Of a DNA stretch of 64,000 nucleotides, positions 42,473 to 50,425 are shown in pieces. The stretch is from positions 39,197 to 103,196 of the forward strand of contig JAZUQZ010000027.1 of assembly GCA_045626925.1 (NCBI GenBank). The letters run 5' to 3'. Position numbers and translations under genes: made by a program. The stretch is from Aphodoplasma sp045626925 (GTDB lineage Bacteria; Bacillota; Clostridia; UBA1381; UMGS1253). Under the pieces are notes generated by a model. That model searched no databases. It was not told the origin of the DNA and saw only the letters and a program-made list of their open reading frames with translations. The stretch's first letter is position 1. Each line of letters begins with the position of its first letter.

Positions 42473-43435
42473 TTATTGAGAATTTGTAACTATTAAGAAT
42501 TCATTTTTTACAAAAGGCTCATCAAAAACCATTTCTCCGTATGTTTCGACCTTTTTTCCTTCAATTAAAAATTGTACCTTATCAATATTATCAAGCTCTG
42601 TAAGCGTGTTTACGATAGAATATATCGTCAAAAGCTCCGCACTGCTGCCTGCTGTGCGCTTGTCAACAAATTCTTTTGAAAAATTTACAAAACAAACGCC
42701 GTCTTTAATCTCTGTCGAAATAAGCTTTGCCTCTGCTGGAATAAGTTTTTGGCCGTCATTGAGTGAGTATGACCCTTTCATAAGCTCGCTTATTGCAATT
42801 TTTTCAATCGGTTCTTTATCGTTTTGTGTCACGGTTCGTTTTTCTGCTTGCAATGCATTCCCAAACTTTGTGGAAAAGTATAGCGAAATTACACGAGTGT
42901 TCTTTGCCTGAGAAGCATCAGAAATTATATCATCGCTACCAAGCGCACCATAAGCAATCTTGTCAGAATTTATAAGCTCTTGTCCTTCAACAAGAATCTT
43001 AACCTTTTCAACAATCTTTGTATCACAAAGAGTCATTACAATCGTCGCCGCTGCAAGACTGTTATCAATATCTGTCGCACCGTAAAAAGCATTCGAAAAG
43101 TTTACTATTGCAACATTCTCATCACGCGTAAGCGACAAAAGCGTAGTATTTTCAGGGATTGCACGCTTTTTCTCGACACTGTCTTTGGGACCCTTTATAA
43201 GAAGATTTACAAGATTTATAAGCTTGTTATTATCATCTGTCGGCTCAATACCAACCGTCTCTGATACAAGCTTTGTCTTTGTACTGTCCAAAAAATAGAG
43301 CGAAAATGTCTCACTTTCTTTTTCAGAAAAATCCCCAAAACTTCCATTTGAATATAAAAAATACCCCAGCGTACACAAAAGTGCAAAACCTACTATGCAT
43401 ACTAAAATCGTTGCTATTGCTTTACTCTTTTTCAA
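42473..43435 (-). CDS. GerMN-domain lipoprotein-like or membrane-anchored protein
   Basis: The protein of about 320 residues has an N-terminal membrane segment (KAIATILVCIVGFALLCTLGYF) and two tandem GerMN domains, each with the conserved pattern (IPENTTLLSLTRDENVAIVNFSNAF; IPAEAKLISTEIKDGVCFVNFSKEF). GerM is needed for sporulation and germination in Bacillus and stabilises the SpoIIIA-SpoIIQ zone. A TTG at 43435, 6 nt after GGTGGTGAT, is the most likely start; an upstream TTG at 43450 also keeps the frame. A two-component system gene pair lies just upstream on the same strand. Confidence 0.82.
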   Translation of the reverse strand: MKKSKAIATILVCIVGFALLCTLGYFLYSNGSFGDFSEKESETFSLYFLDSTKTKLVSETVGIEPTDDNNKLINLVNLLIKGPKDSVEKKRAIPENTTLLSLTRDENVAIVNFSNAFYGATDIDNSLAAATIVMTLCDTKIVEKVKILVEGQELINSDKIAYGALGSDDIISDASQAKNTRVISLYFSTKFGNALQAEKRTVTQNDKEPIEKIAISELMKGSYSLNDGQKLIPAEAKLISTEIKDGVCFVNFSKEFVDKRTAGSSAELLTIYSIVNTLTELDNIDKVQFLIEGKKVETYGEMVFDEPFVKNEFLIVTNSQ

Positions 43436-43549
43436 AAATATCACCACCAAAATAGAAGTGTATTATGTAACGCAAAACATACCTATATATAAAATTATAC
43501 AATACAATCATTACAAAACTATTAAAAAAACAAATTTTTTTACAAAAAA

Positions 43550-44995
43550 TTATTTTCCCGAGTATGGAAGTATAATTATAAACTTACTTCCGACACCCTC
43601 CTCGCTTATTACTTCGATATGTCCGCCATGCATAGCAACCGCCTCTTGTGCAATCGCAAGCCCAAGTCCCGTACCGCCTGTTTCGCGTGCACGAGCTTTA
43701 TCAACGCGGTAAAATCTGTCAAATATCAACGCGGCATCCGCCTTTGGAATGCCTATGCCGTCATCTTCAATTTCAATAATCGTTTTGCTTACATCTGCCG
43801 AAAGCGTTATCTTTACATTGCCGCCTTTATCGGTGTATTTTATACTGTTGTCTACTATATTGTATATCGCCTCATACATTTTATCTCTATCAAGCAACAT
43901 TTCTGTATGAGGTTTTTCCAAATCGTATGAAAAATTAAGCTTTATATTTTTTCCTCTTGCAAGCGGTAAAAGTTTTTTAACAATTCTTGCAATAAGATTT
44001 GTAAGGTCAACCGTTTCGTGCTGTGGCGTCGCTTTTTGCGAATCGTTTTTCGTAAGGTCTAACAGGCGCTCCACAATTCGCGTAAGCCTGTCCACTTCGT
44101 TTGACATATCCTCTAAAAATTCCCTTACCATCTCAGGGTCAGGGCAAGGCGTCTGCAAAATCGACTCCGATAAAAGCTTTAGCGTTGCCAAAGGCGTTTT
44201 GAGCTCGTGCGACGCATCTGATACAAACATGCGACGCTTTTCCTCAATAAGCTCAAGTTGCTTTATCATTTTATTAAAAGTATCACCAAGCGAAGCAATC
44301 TCGTCATGACCATGCACGGGGACCGTCTGATTAAAATTACCTTGCGAGATTTCATCCGCTGCATGTGTGAGCTTTATAAGCGGCGATGTAAATACATTTG
44401 CCAGAATAGCACTCATAAGCGCTATAAGAATACTTAGAATAATTGACAATGTCAAAAGCGATGATGTAATATCACCTAAAAAATGGTTCGACTCGGCAAG
44501 TGACTGACTTAAATATACAATATCACTCACCTTTGCGTCTTGCTTTACGGCAACGGCAACATCCATACTGCTTGTCGAGGTTTCGTTTTCATATACACTG
44601 CTTGCATCTTCTCCAAGCAGAGCAGTTTTTACTGTATCGGTCAAAAACATTTTGCCTCTAAGGCTGTTTTCCGAGTCATTATCATATGTAACAATCGCCT
44701 GGCTGTCAAGAATTATAAGGCGCATAGGTTTGTCCAAAAAAAGCTCTTTTGTCGCCTCCGATAACGAAAACAAATCCGACTCATCTGACTGAAGAATAAT
44801 GTTTGAAACAACATTTGCCTTTGCAAACATTTCCACCTTTTCCTTGCTATAAAAATAATCCTGAAGTGCGGAAATGATATATACGCTCATCAAAACAAGT
44901 GCCACAAGACTCACAGAAAGATACGCCCATGCCATCTTCCATTTGAGTGATGAACGAGAAAATTTGAAATTAAGCTTCTTTGTAATAATAACCAA
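43550..44995 (-). CDS. Membrane sensor histidine kinase
   Basis: The protein of about 481 residues has TM1 (MAWAYLSVSLVALVLMSVYIIS), an extracytoplasmic sensor region of about 140 residues, TM2 (LLTLSIILSILIALMSAIL), HAMP, the phospho-accepting DASHELKTPLATLKLL, and an ATPase domain with NIVDNSIKYTDKGG, EIEDDGIGIP and GGTGLGLAIAQEAVAMHGG. No ATG fits: the frame is open to 45073 inside the regulator gene. TTG 44995 is the best candidate, but GTGGGGAG lies unusually close to it. The gene overlaps its response regulator and is translationally coupled. Confidence 0.9.
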   Translation of the reverse strand: MVIITKKLNFKFSRSSLKWKMAWAYLSVSLVALVLMSVYIISALQDYFYSKEKVEMFAKANVVSNIILQSDESDLFSLSEATKELFLDKPMRLIILDSQAIVTYDNDSENSLRGKMFLTDTVKTALLGEDASSVYENETSTSSMDVAVAVKQDAKVSDIVYLSQSLAESNHFLGDITSSLLTLSIILSILIALMSAILANVFTSPLIKLTHAADEISQGNFNQTVPVHGHDEIASLGDTFNKMIKQLELIEEKRRMFVSDASHELKTPLATLKLLSESILQTPCPDPEMVREFLEDMSNEVDRLTRIVERLLDLTKNDSQKATPQHETVDLTNLIARIVKKLLPLARGKNIKLNFSYDLEKPHTEMLLDRDKMYEAIYNIVDNSIKYTDKGGNVKITLSADVSKTIIEIEDDGIGIPKADAALIFDRFYRVDKARARETGGTGLGLAIAQEAVAMHGGHIEVISEEGVGSKFIIILPYSGK

Positions 44996-45653
44996 CTCCC
45001 CACTTTGTGTGTATAAAGGATGGCTGGGCAGGATTTGGTTCAATTTTCTCACGCAAGCGACGAACATGCACATCTACTGTTCGTATATCGCCCGGATAAT
45101 CGTAACCCCATACAATATCAAGAAGATTTTCTCTGCTATATACCTTGCCCGGATTTGAAATAAACAAATCAATAAGGTCAAATTCCTTCGATGTAAGCTC
45201 AATCGTTTTGCCGTCTATTGTAACTCGACGGAAATTATAATCAAGCGATACAGCACCGACCGTAACATTTTTTGCTCCGTCTTGTTTGTTTGCGTGTGAA
45301 GCACGACGAAGTATCGCCTTTACCCTCGCCTTGAGCTCAAGAATATTAAACGGCTTTGTAAGATAATCGTCGGCACCATATTCAAGCCCCATAATTTTGT
45401 CCATATCTTCATTTTTAGCTGTAAGCATTACAATCGGTACCGTCGAAAACTCGCGTATTTTCTGGCACGCAGAAAGACCATCAATTTTTGGAAGCATAAG
45501 GTCAAGGATTATTAAATCAATAGACTTATCCTTTGCCATTTTAACAGCCTCTTCGCCGTCATATGCTGCCTCACATATATAGCCGTCCTGTTCAAAATTA
45601 AACTTTATTCCCTTTACCAATAGCTTTTCATCGTCAACAATCAATATTTTCAT
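44970..45653 (-). CDS. OmpR-family response regulator
   Basis: The 227-residue regulator has a receiver domain (KILIVDDEK, phosphorylation Asp in LIILDLMLPKIDG, MLTAK, YLTKPF) and a winged-helix output domain (RKVYSRENLLDIVWG is similar to the WalR/PhoP subgroup, then RTVDVHVRRLREKIE and VGYYYK). ATG 45653 lies 8 nt after AAGGAGGA; ATG 45662 overlaps that site. It is the first gene of the pair and precedes the kinase and GerMN genes. Confidence 0.93.
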   Translation of the reverse strand: MKILIVDDEKLLVKGIKFNFEQDGYICEAAYDGEEAVKMAKDKSIDLIILDLMLPKIDGLSACQKIREFSTVPIVMLTAKNEDMDKIMGLEYGADDYLTKPFNILELKARVKAILRRASHANKQDGAKNVTVGAVSLDYNFRRVTIDGKTIELTSKEFDLIDLFISNPGKVYSRENLLDIVWGYDYPGDIRTVDVHVRRLREKIEPNPAQPSFIHTKWGVGYYYKEA

Positions 45654-45872
45654 AGATTGCATCCTCCTTTATATAAAAACGCACCTTTAAATCATATGTT
45701 CCATTTTATCACAAATGACATCACGCTTGCAATACATTATTATAATTTTTTCCTGATTTATAACCTGTTTGTCCCAAAATTGGATAATTTGTCATAACAA
45801 AAAAAAGAAAAAAATATAAATAGCTATGCAACAGATAATACGACGATTAAATCATATAAAGGAGGAGTATAT

Positions 45873-46262
45873 ATGGCGTCAAAGGGCTATATTACAGCGC
45901 AGATTTTTACAGCAAGGCAGGTCATACCTGTGCCGGATGCATCAGTGACCGTTACACAAAGGAAAAACACACAAAATACACTTATAGGATACAGAATTAC
46001 CGATAGTGCAGGAAGAACCACATCAATAGCGGTTGATACGCCCGATGACTCACTGTCACAAGAACCGGGTAACAATATCCCCTTTGCAGTATTTGACATA
46101 CATGTTGAGCATCCGGGCTATTACCCAGTCACAATAGTCGATGCGCAGGTTTTTGGTGGTATAACGACCGAACAACGCGTAGAGCTTATTCCCCTGCCCG
46201 ACAATATAAACAGTGCAAACGAAAAGGCCGAAAGAATATATGTTACACCACAAAATTTATAA
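45873..46262 (+). CDS. Small protein with a carboxypeptidase-regulatory-like beta-sandwich
   Basis: The 129-residue protein begins MASKGYITAQIFTARQVIPVPDASVTVTQ, continues with GYRITDSAGRTTSIAVDTP and a segment IHVEHPGYYPVTIVDAQVFGGITTEQRVELIPLP. This is the pattern of a carboxypeptidase regulatory-like (transthyretin-type) domain. No signal peptide or membrane helix is visible. AAAGGAGGAG precedes the ATG. It is the first of three closely spaced genes with peptidoglycan-binding proteins, so a role in spore or cell-wall assembly is inferred. Confidence 0.75.
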   Translation: MASKGYITAQIFTARQVIPVPDASVTVTQRKNTQNTLIGYRITDSAGRTTSIAVDTPDDSLSQEPGNNIPFAVFDIHVEHPGYYPVTIVDAQVFGGITTEQRVELIPLPDNINSANEKAERIYVTPQNL

Positions 46263-46296
46263 TATGTTGTGGCCTATATAAAAGGAGGGTTATAAA

Positions 46297-47736
46297 TTGG
46301 CAACACCAATTATACCATATGTTCCTCAAACTATAACGGTACATTTGGGTTCCCCATCATCAAACGCACAGAATGTCGTTGTAAGTTTTGAGGACTATAT
46401 CAAAAATGTTGCATCAAGCGAAATCTATCCCACATGGAACGAAGCCGCTATTTATGCAAATGTATACGCCCAGATATCGTATGCTTTAAACAGAGTATAT
46501 ACAGAGTTTTATCCAAGCAAAGGATATGATTTTGATATTACCAACTCGACCGCAATAGACCAAAAATTTATATATGGAAGAAATATTTTTGCAAATATCG
46601 ACCGTATTGTAAGCGAAATTTTTAATGACTATATACGCAGACAAGGCTTTGCGGAGCCTTTGGCGGCAAAGTATTGCAACGGTACAACCGTCACATGTGA
46701 AGGACTTTCACAATGGGGCAGCGAATACCTTGCGCGCCAAGGCTACTCATCGCTTGATATATTGTATAACTACTATGGCTACAATATCGAGCTCGTTGTA
46801 GATGCACCTGTGCGAAATATTGCGCGTTCGTATCCCGGATATGCTATAAGTATTGGTGACAGAGGCGAAAATGTAGCAACTATACAAACTGCCATAAACA
46901 GAATATCAACAAATTATCCGTCGATACCCAAAATGTACCCCGTAGACGGAATTTTTGGTCCGGCAACAGAACGGGCAGTAAAACAATTCCAACGCACCTT
47001 CAATCTTACGCCGGACGGCATAGTCGGCAAAGCAACATGGTACAAAATGATAAGCTTGTATACAGGAATTACACGCCTTTCCGAGCTTAATTCTGAGGGT
47101 CAGACAATTTTTGGACGAAGCCTCGAATATCCGGACGCAATATCCGAAGGAAATCAAGGCGAAAAGGTAACAATACTGCAATTTTTCATAAATGTAATTT
47201 CAAGTGTAAACCCATACATACCTGCAGTTGCAATAACAGGTACTTTTGGCCCCGAAACAAAAAATGCGGTAATCGCTTTTCAAAAAAATAACGGTCTTGA
47301 TACAGACGGCATAGTCGGTGCAAAAACATGGGGTGCTATGTATGAAGATTTTAAAGGTATTGTCGACAGGGTTTATCTTGGCGATACTGTGCTCAATATT
47401 CAAACCACACCATATCCGGGAAGTGTTCTGCAAACCGGTTCAAGTGGCGACAGCGTTCGCGTGCTTCAACAATATCTCAACGCAATATCCGTTACAAATC
47501 CCGGCTTGCCGGCTGTTGAGGTTACGGGCGAATTTGACAGTGCAACACGCGATGCTGTAACAAAATATCAACAAGCGTTTGACCTTCCCGTAACCGGAAA
47601 TGTAAATGAACAAACATGGAACTCGATAGCAAATACATATAAAAATGTAGTATCCGCCACACTTACAAGGCCGACACAATTTCCCGGAAGAACGCTAAAA
47701 CTCGGTCAAAGTGACAGTGCAAACCAAAGTGCTTAA
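46297..47736 (+). CDS. SpoIID-like domain fused to three peptidoglycan-binding domains
   Basis: The 479-residue protein has a SpoIID/LytB-like N-terminal domain (residues 30-175), with VSFEDYIKNVASSEIYPTWNEAA keeping the Glu equivalent to the SpoIID catalytic residue, a two-cysteine segment CNGTTVTC and GLSQWGSEYLARQGYSSLDILYNYYG. Three PG_binding_1 repeats follow, each with the GDxGxxV...DGIFGPAT...FQ...DGIVG...TW pattern (about 185-250, 285-345, 385-450). SpoIID is a lytic transglycosylase of engulfment. No signal peptide is seen, so it may act inside the mother cell or be exported otherwise. It starts at TTG 46297 behind AAAGGAGGG. Confidence 0.82.
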   Translation: MATPIIPYVPQTITVHLGSPSSNAQNVVVSFEDYIKNVASSEIYPTWNEAAIYANVYAQISYALNRVYTEFYPSKGYDFDITNSTAIDQKFIYGRNIFANIDRIVSEIFNDYIRRQGFAEPLAAKYCNGTTVTCEGLSQWGSEYLARQGYSSLDILYNYYGYNIELVVDAPVRNIARSYPGYAISIGDRGENVATIQTAINRISTNYPSIPKMYPVDGIFGPATERAVKQFQRTFNLTPDGIVGKATWYKMISLYTGITRLSELNSEGQTIFGRSLEYPDAISEGNQGEKVTILQFFINVISSVNPYIPAVAITGTFGPETKNAVIAFQKNNGLDTDGIVGAKTWGAMYEDFKGIVDRVYLGDTVLNIQTTPYPGSVLQTGSSGDSVRVLQQYLNAISVTNPGLPAVEVTGEFDSATRDAVTKYQQAFDLPVTGNVNEQTWNSIANTYKNVVSATLTRPTQFPGRTLKLGQSDSANQSA

Positions 47737-47749
47737 AGGAGGTAAAAAT

Positions 47750-48754
47750 ATGCAACAGTTTCAGCTTGACAACGGAAGACCAATATATAGCTTGCAAGAG
47801 TTTTTGCGCGTAATTGCACAAGTAAATCAAACATTTGCACCACTTATTCCGGACGGAATATACGGCAAACAGACACAAGAAGTAGTAGAAAGCTTTCAAA
47901 GAGAATATGGCCTTGCTCCAACGGGTGAAGTCGACAACGACACATGGGACAAAATCGTAGAAGAATATTCAAAAGCAATAATTTATAAAAATGAGCCACC
48001 TAAAACAGTACTCTTTCCATCAGGTACGCATATTATAAGGGTCGGTGACAAGGCAAACTTTCACTATCCTATCCAATCAGTAATATATGCACTTGCAGAG
48101 CAGTTTGAAAATATCGACAGCTTTCAAATATCAAACAAGCATGAGGGCGATGTAGTCGAAACAACGAAACAACTTCAAATGCTTATGGAACGCAACTGTA
48201 ACGGCGAAATTGATATTGTATGTTGGCGCGATCTTTCGCGTCTTTATGAAAATATGATATCAAAAGACCTTTTTGGGCTTGCATCTTTGGGTACTGATAA
48301 TCAAAATAATATGCAAGGTGTTATAGTGCGCCAAAGCCCTCCCGAAAGATATGTAGATATAGATGAAATTACAGAAGACATGAAAAGGGAGCAAGACTTT
48401 ACAAAAATAACGCCGCCGGGACGCACCGGCGTGTTTACGCCGCGTCTTGATGCGTACGACATAAGAAGTGAAAACAATGACCAATCCGGTGATGCAAATG
48501 CTTCTACACCCCAAGCACCAGCTGTGCCATATACACCGCCCACGACACAACCTGTACTGCCTATGCAAAGTATAAATAATTCTCAAATGCAAAACCAAAC
48601 CAACGATATTGCGCGCGAACGCGAAAATAATAATACAGATATGTCAAATAATATCGTGCCAAATAAAAACCAAAGCATCCCACCCACTCAACAAAATCCA
48701 ACGCAAACAAATCCCGCTCCAAAAAGAGAACCATTGCGCTGGGATTTTAAATAA
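47750..48754 (+). CDS. Peptidoglycan-binding protein with a disordered C-terminal tail
   Basis: The 334-residue protein starts with a region containing a PG_binding_1-type domain (SLQEFLRVIAQVNQTF, PDGIYGKQTQEVVESFQREY, TGEVDNDTWDKI), then a second, more divergent helical domain (about 105-175), then a Pro/Gln/Asn-rich, probably disordered tail from residue 190. AAAGGAGG lies 8 nt before ATG 47750; the longer frame overlapping the previous gene is not needed. It lies 13 nt after that gene. No signal peptide is visible. Confidence 0.78.
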   Translation: MQQFQLDNGRPIYSLQEFLRVIAQVNQTFAPLIPDGIYGKQTQEVVESFQREYGLAPTGEVDNDTWDKIVEEYSKAIIYKNEPPKTVLFPSGTHIIRVGDKANFHYPIQSVIYALAEQFENIDSFQISNKHEGDVVETTKQLQMLMERNCNGEIDIVCWRDLSRLYENMISKDLFGLASLGTDNQNNMQGVIVRQSPPERYVDIDEITEDMKREQDFTKITPPGRTGVFTPRLDAYDIRSENNDQSGDANASTPQAPAVPYTPPTTQPVLPMQSINNSQMQNQTNDIARERENNNTDMSNNIVPNKNQSIPPTQQNPTQTNPAPKREPLRWDFK

Positions 48755-48761
48755 ACACAGG

Positions 48762-48789
48762 CGGTCTGCAGCTAAATGTTGCAGACCGT
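48762..48789 (+). terminator. Hairpin after the peptidoglycan-binding cluster
   Basis: CGGTCTGCA pairs with TGCAGACCG around a short loop; only a weak T-rich sequence follows. Confidence 0.5.
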
Positions 48790-48808
48790 TATTTGACCAC
48801 AGATTTGC

Positions 48809-48837
48809 TTGACTGTGTAAATGGTCTGTGTTATAAT
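48809..48837 (+). promoter_or_regulatory. Promoter of metY
   Basis: TTGACT (48809-48814) and TATAAT (48832-48837) are separated by 17 nt, 37 nt before the start. No S-box or T-box fits in this short leader. Confidence 0.75.
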
Positions 48838-48874
48838 GTATTGGTAAATTATACGAGCACAAAGGAGATATATT

Positions 48875-50140
48875 ATGAAAATAGAAACAAAGTGTCTGCA
48901 TGAAGGATATGAGCCGCAAAATGGTGAAAGCCGCGCTCTTCCAATATATCAAAGCACAACATTTAAATACAATTCGACCGAACAGGTTGCAAAACTTTTT
49001 GACCTTACGGAAAGTGGCTTTTTCTATTCGCGTCTTGCAAACCCTACGGTAGATGCTGTTGAAAAAAAGCTTGCATCACTTGAGGGGGGTATCGGTGCAA
49101 TATTTACATCATCCGGCCAGGCGGCAAATATGCTTGCTATATTAAATATAATCGGCAGTGGCGACCATTTTATAAGCTCGTCATCAATATATGGCGGTAC
49201 ATTTAACCTTTTCGCTGTAACATTTAAAAAGCTTGGTATAGATGTTACATTTATAGATAACAACGCAACCGACGAACAAATCCGTGCAGCGTTTAGACCA
49301 AACACAAAGGCAATATTTGGCGAAACAATTTCAAACCCGACTATTGAAGTGTTTGATATCGAACGATTTGCAAAGATTGCACACGAAAACGGTGTGCCGC
49401 TTATCGTGGACAACACCTTTGCGACGCCGATACTCTGTCGTCCATTCGAGTTTGGAGCAGATATTGTAACACATTCGACTACAAAATATCTTGACGGTCA
49501 CGCGTTGCAGGTGGGTGGTGCTATCGTTGATTCGGGAAAGTTTGATTGGGCAAACGGTAAATTTGCAGAGCTTACAGAGCCCGATGATTCGTATCACGGT
49601 GTAATTTATACAAAGGATTTCGGCAATGCCGCATACATAACAAAAGCAAGGGTTCAGCTTATGCGCGATATGGGCGTTTGTCAGAGTGCTATGGGTGCAT
49701 TTTTAATAAATCAAGGCATCGAAACACTTCCAATAAGGATGGAGCGTCATTGTAAAAACGCTGATACAGTTGCACATTTTCTTGCAAAGCAGGACAAGGT
49801 TGAGTACGTAAGTTATCCGACTCTTGAAGGCGACAGTTATAATGCGCTTGCTCAAAAATATCTTCCAAATGGTTGTAGCGGTGTAATTGCATTCACTTTA
49901 AAAGGCGGAAGAGAAGCAGGCGTGCGTTTTATAGATAGCTTGAAGCTTATTTCGCTCGTTGTCCATGTTGCAGACATTCGTACATGTGTGCTCCACCCTG
50001 CAAGCTCGACGCATCGACAAATGTCTGATGAACAGCTCGAAAGTGCGGGCGTTGCACCCGGTCTTATAAGATTGTCTGTCGGTCTTGAAAATACAGACGA
50101 TATTATAGCTGATATTGCACAAGCGCTTGAGAATGTATAA
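48875..50140 (+). CDS. metY: O-acetylhomoserine sulfhydrylase (PLP-dependent Cys/Met family)
   Basis: The 421-residue enzyme makes homocysteine or methionine precursors from O-acetylhomoserine and sulfide. It has the family start ETKCLHEGYEP, YSRLANPTVDAVEKKLASLEGG, VDNTFATP, and the PLP lysine in THSTTKYLDGH; the C-terminal LSVGLENTDDIIADIAQAL is typical. The length and the segment KAIFGETISNP place it in the sulfhydrylase branch and not among cystathionine synthases. It is monocistronic. Confidence 0.93.
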   Translation: MKIETKCLHEGYEPQNGESRALPIYQSTTFKYNSTEQVAKLFDLTESGFFYSRLANPTVDAVEKKLASLEGGIGAIFTSSGQAANMLAILNIIGSGDHFISSSSIYGGTFNLFAVTFKKLGIDVTFIDNNATDEQIRAAFRPNTKAIFGETISNPTIEVFDIERFAKIAHENGVPLIVDNTFATPILCRPFEFGADIVTHSTTKYLDGHALQVGGAIVDSGKFDWANGKFAELTEPDDSYHGVIYTKDFGNAAYITKARVQLMRDMGVCQSAMGAFLINQGIETLPIRMERHCKNADTVAHFLAKQDKVEYVSYPTLEGDSYNALAQKYLPNGCSGVIAFTLKGGREAGVRFIDSLKLISLVVHVADIRTCVLHPASSTHRQMSDEQLESAGVAPGLIRLSVGLENTDDIIADIAQALENV

Positions 50141-50174
50141 CTAATAAAAAGAATAACCTCATTTTATTTATAAC

Positions 50175-50205
50175 GGAGTTGTAGCAATGGCTACAGCTCC
50201 TTTTT
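50175..50205 (+). terminator. Terminator after metY
   Basis: GGAGTTGTAGC pairs with GCTACAGCTCC (one G-U) around AATG, followed by T5. Confidence 0.85.
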
Positions 50206-50239
50206 ATATGCACTTTCCTTTATTACCATAATTTGAGGG

Positions 50240-50268
50240 TTGATATTGTGGTTGACATAATTTATAAT
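50240..50268 (+). promoter_or_regulatory. Promoter of the S-layer gene
   Basis: TTGATA (50240-50245) and TATAAT (50263-50268) have a 17-nt spacer. The transcript would carry a leader of about 150 nt, common for S-layer genes and often stabilising. Confidence 0.65.
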
Positions 50269-50290
50269 GTGAATTGTGGTTGACATAATT
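50245..50290. repeat. Two 18-bp direct repeats in the S-layer promoter
   Basis: ATTGTGGTTGACATAATT occurs at 50245-50262 and again at 50273-50290, a 28-bp period. The first copy fills the promoter spacer, and the second covers the start-site region. The second copy continues to form TTGAC...GTCAA, an inverted repeat. Confidence 0.85.
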
Positions 50291-50425
50291 CGTCAACGAG
50301 TATATGGCGCGTTACAACATATAATTTGCTCGTATATATGTGTAAATAATGCGTATTTTTTATACTCGACTTTCGATATTATGTAAACTAATAAATATCA
50401 AATTCTTAAAGGAGGAAACATTTTT

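Noticed and set aside
50141..50425. Small coding gene between metY and the S-layer gene
   Set aside because: The stretch is explained by a terminator, promoter, direct repeats and a leader; no open frame with a ribosome binding site.
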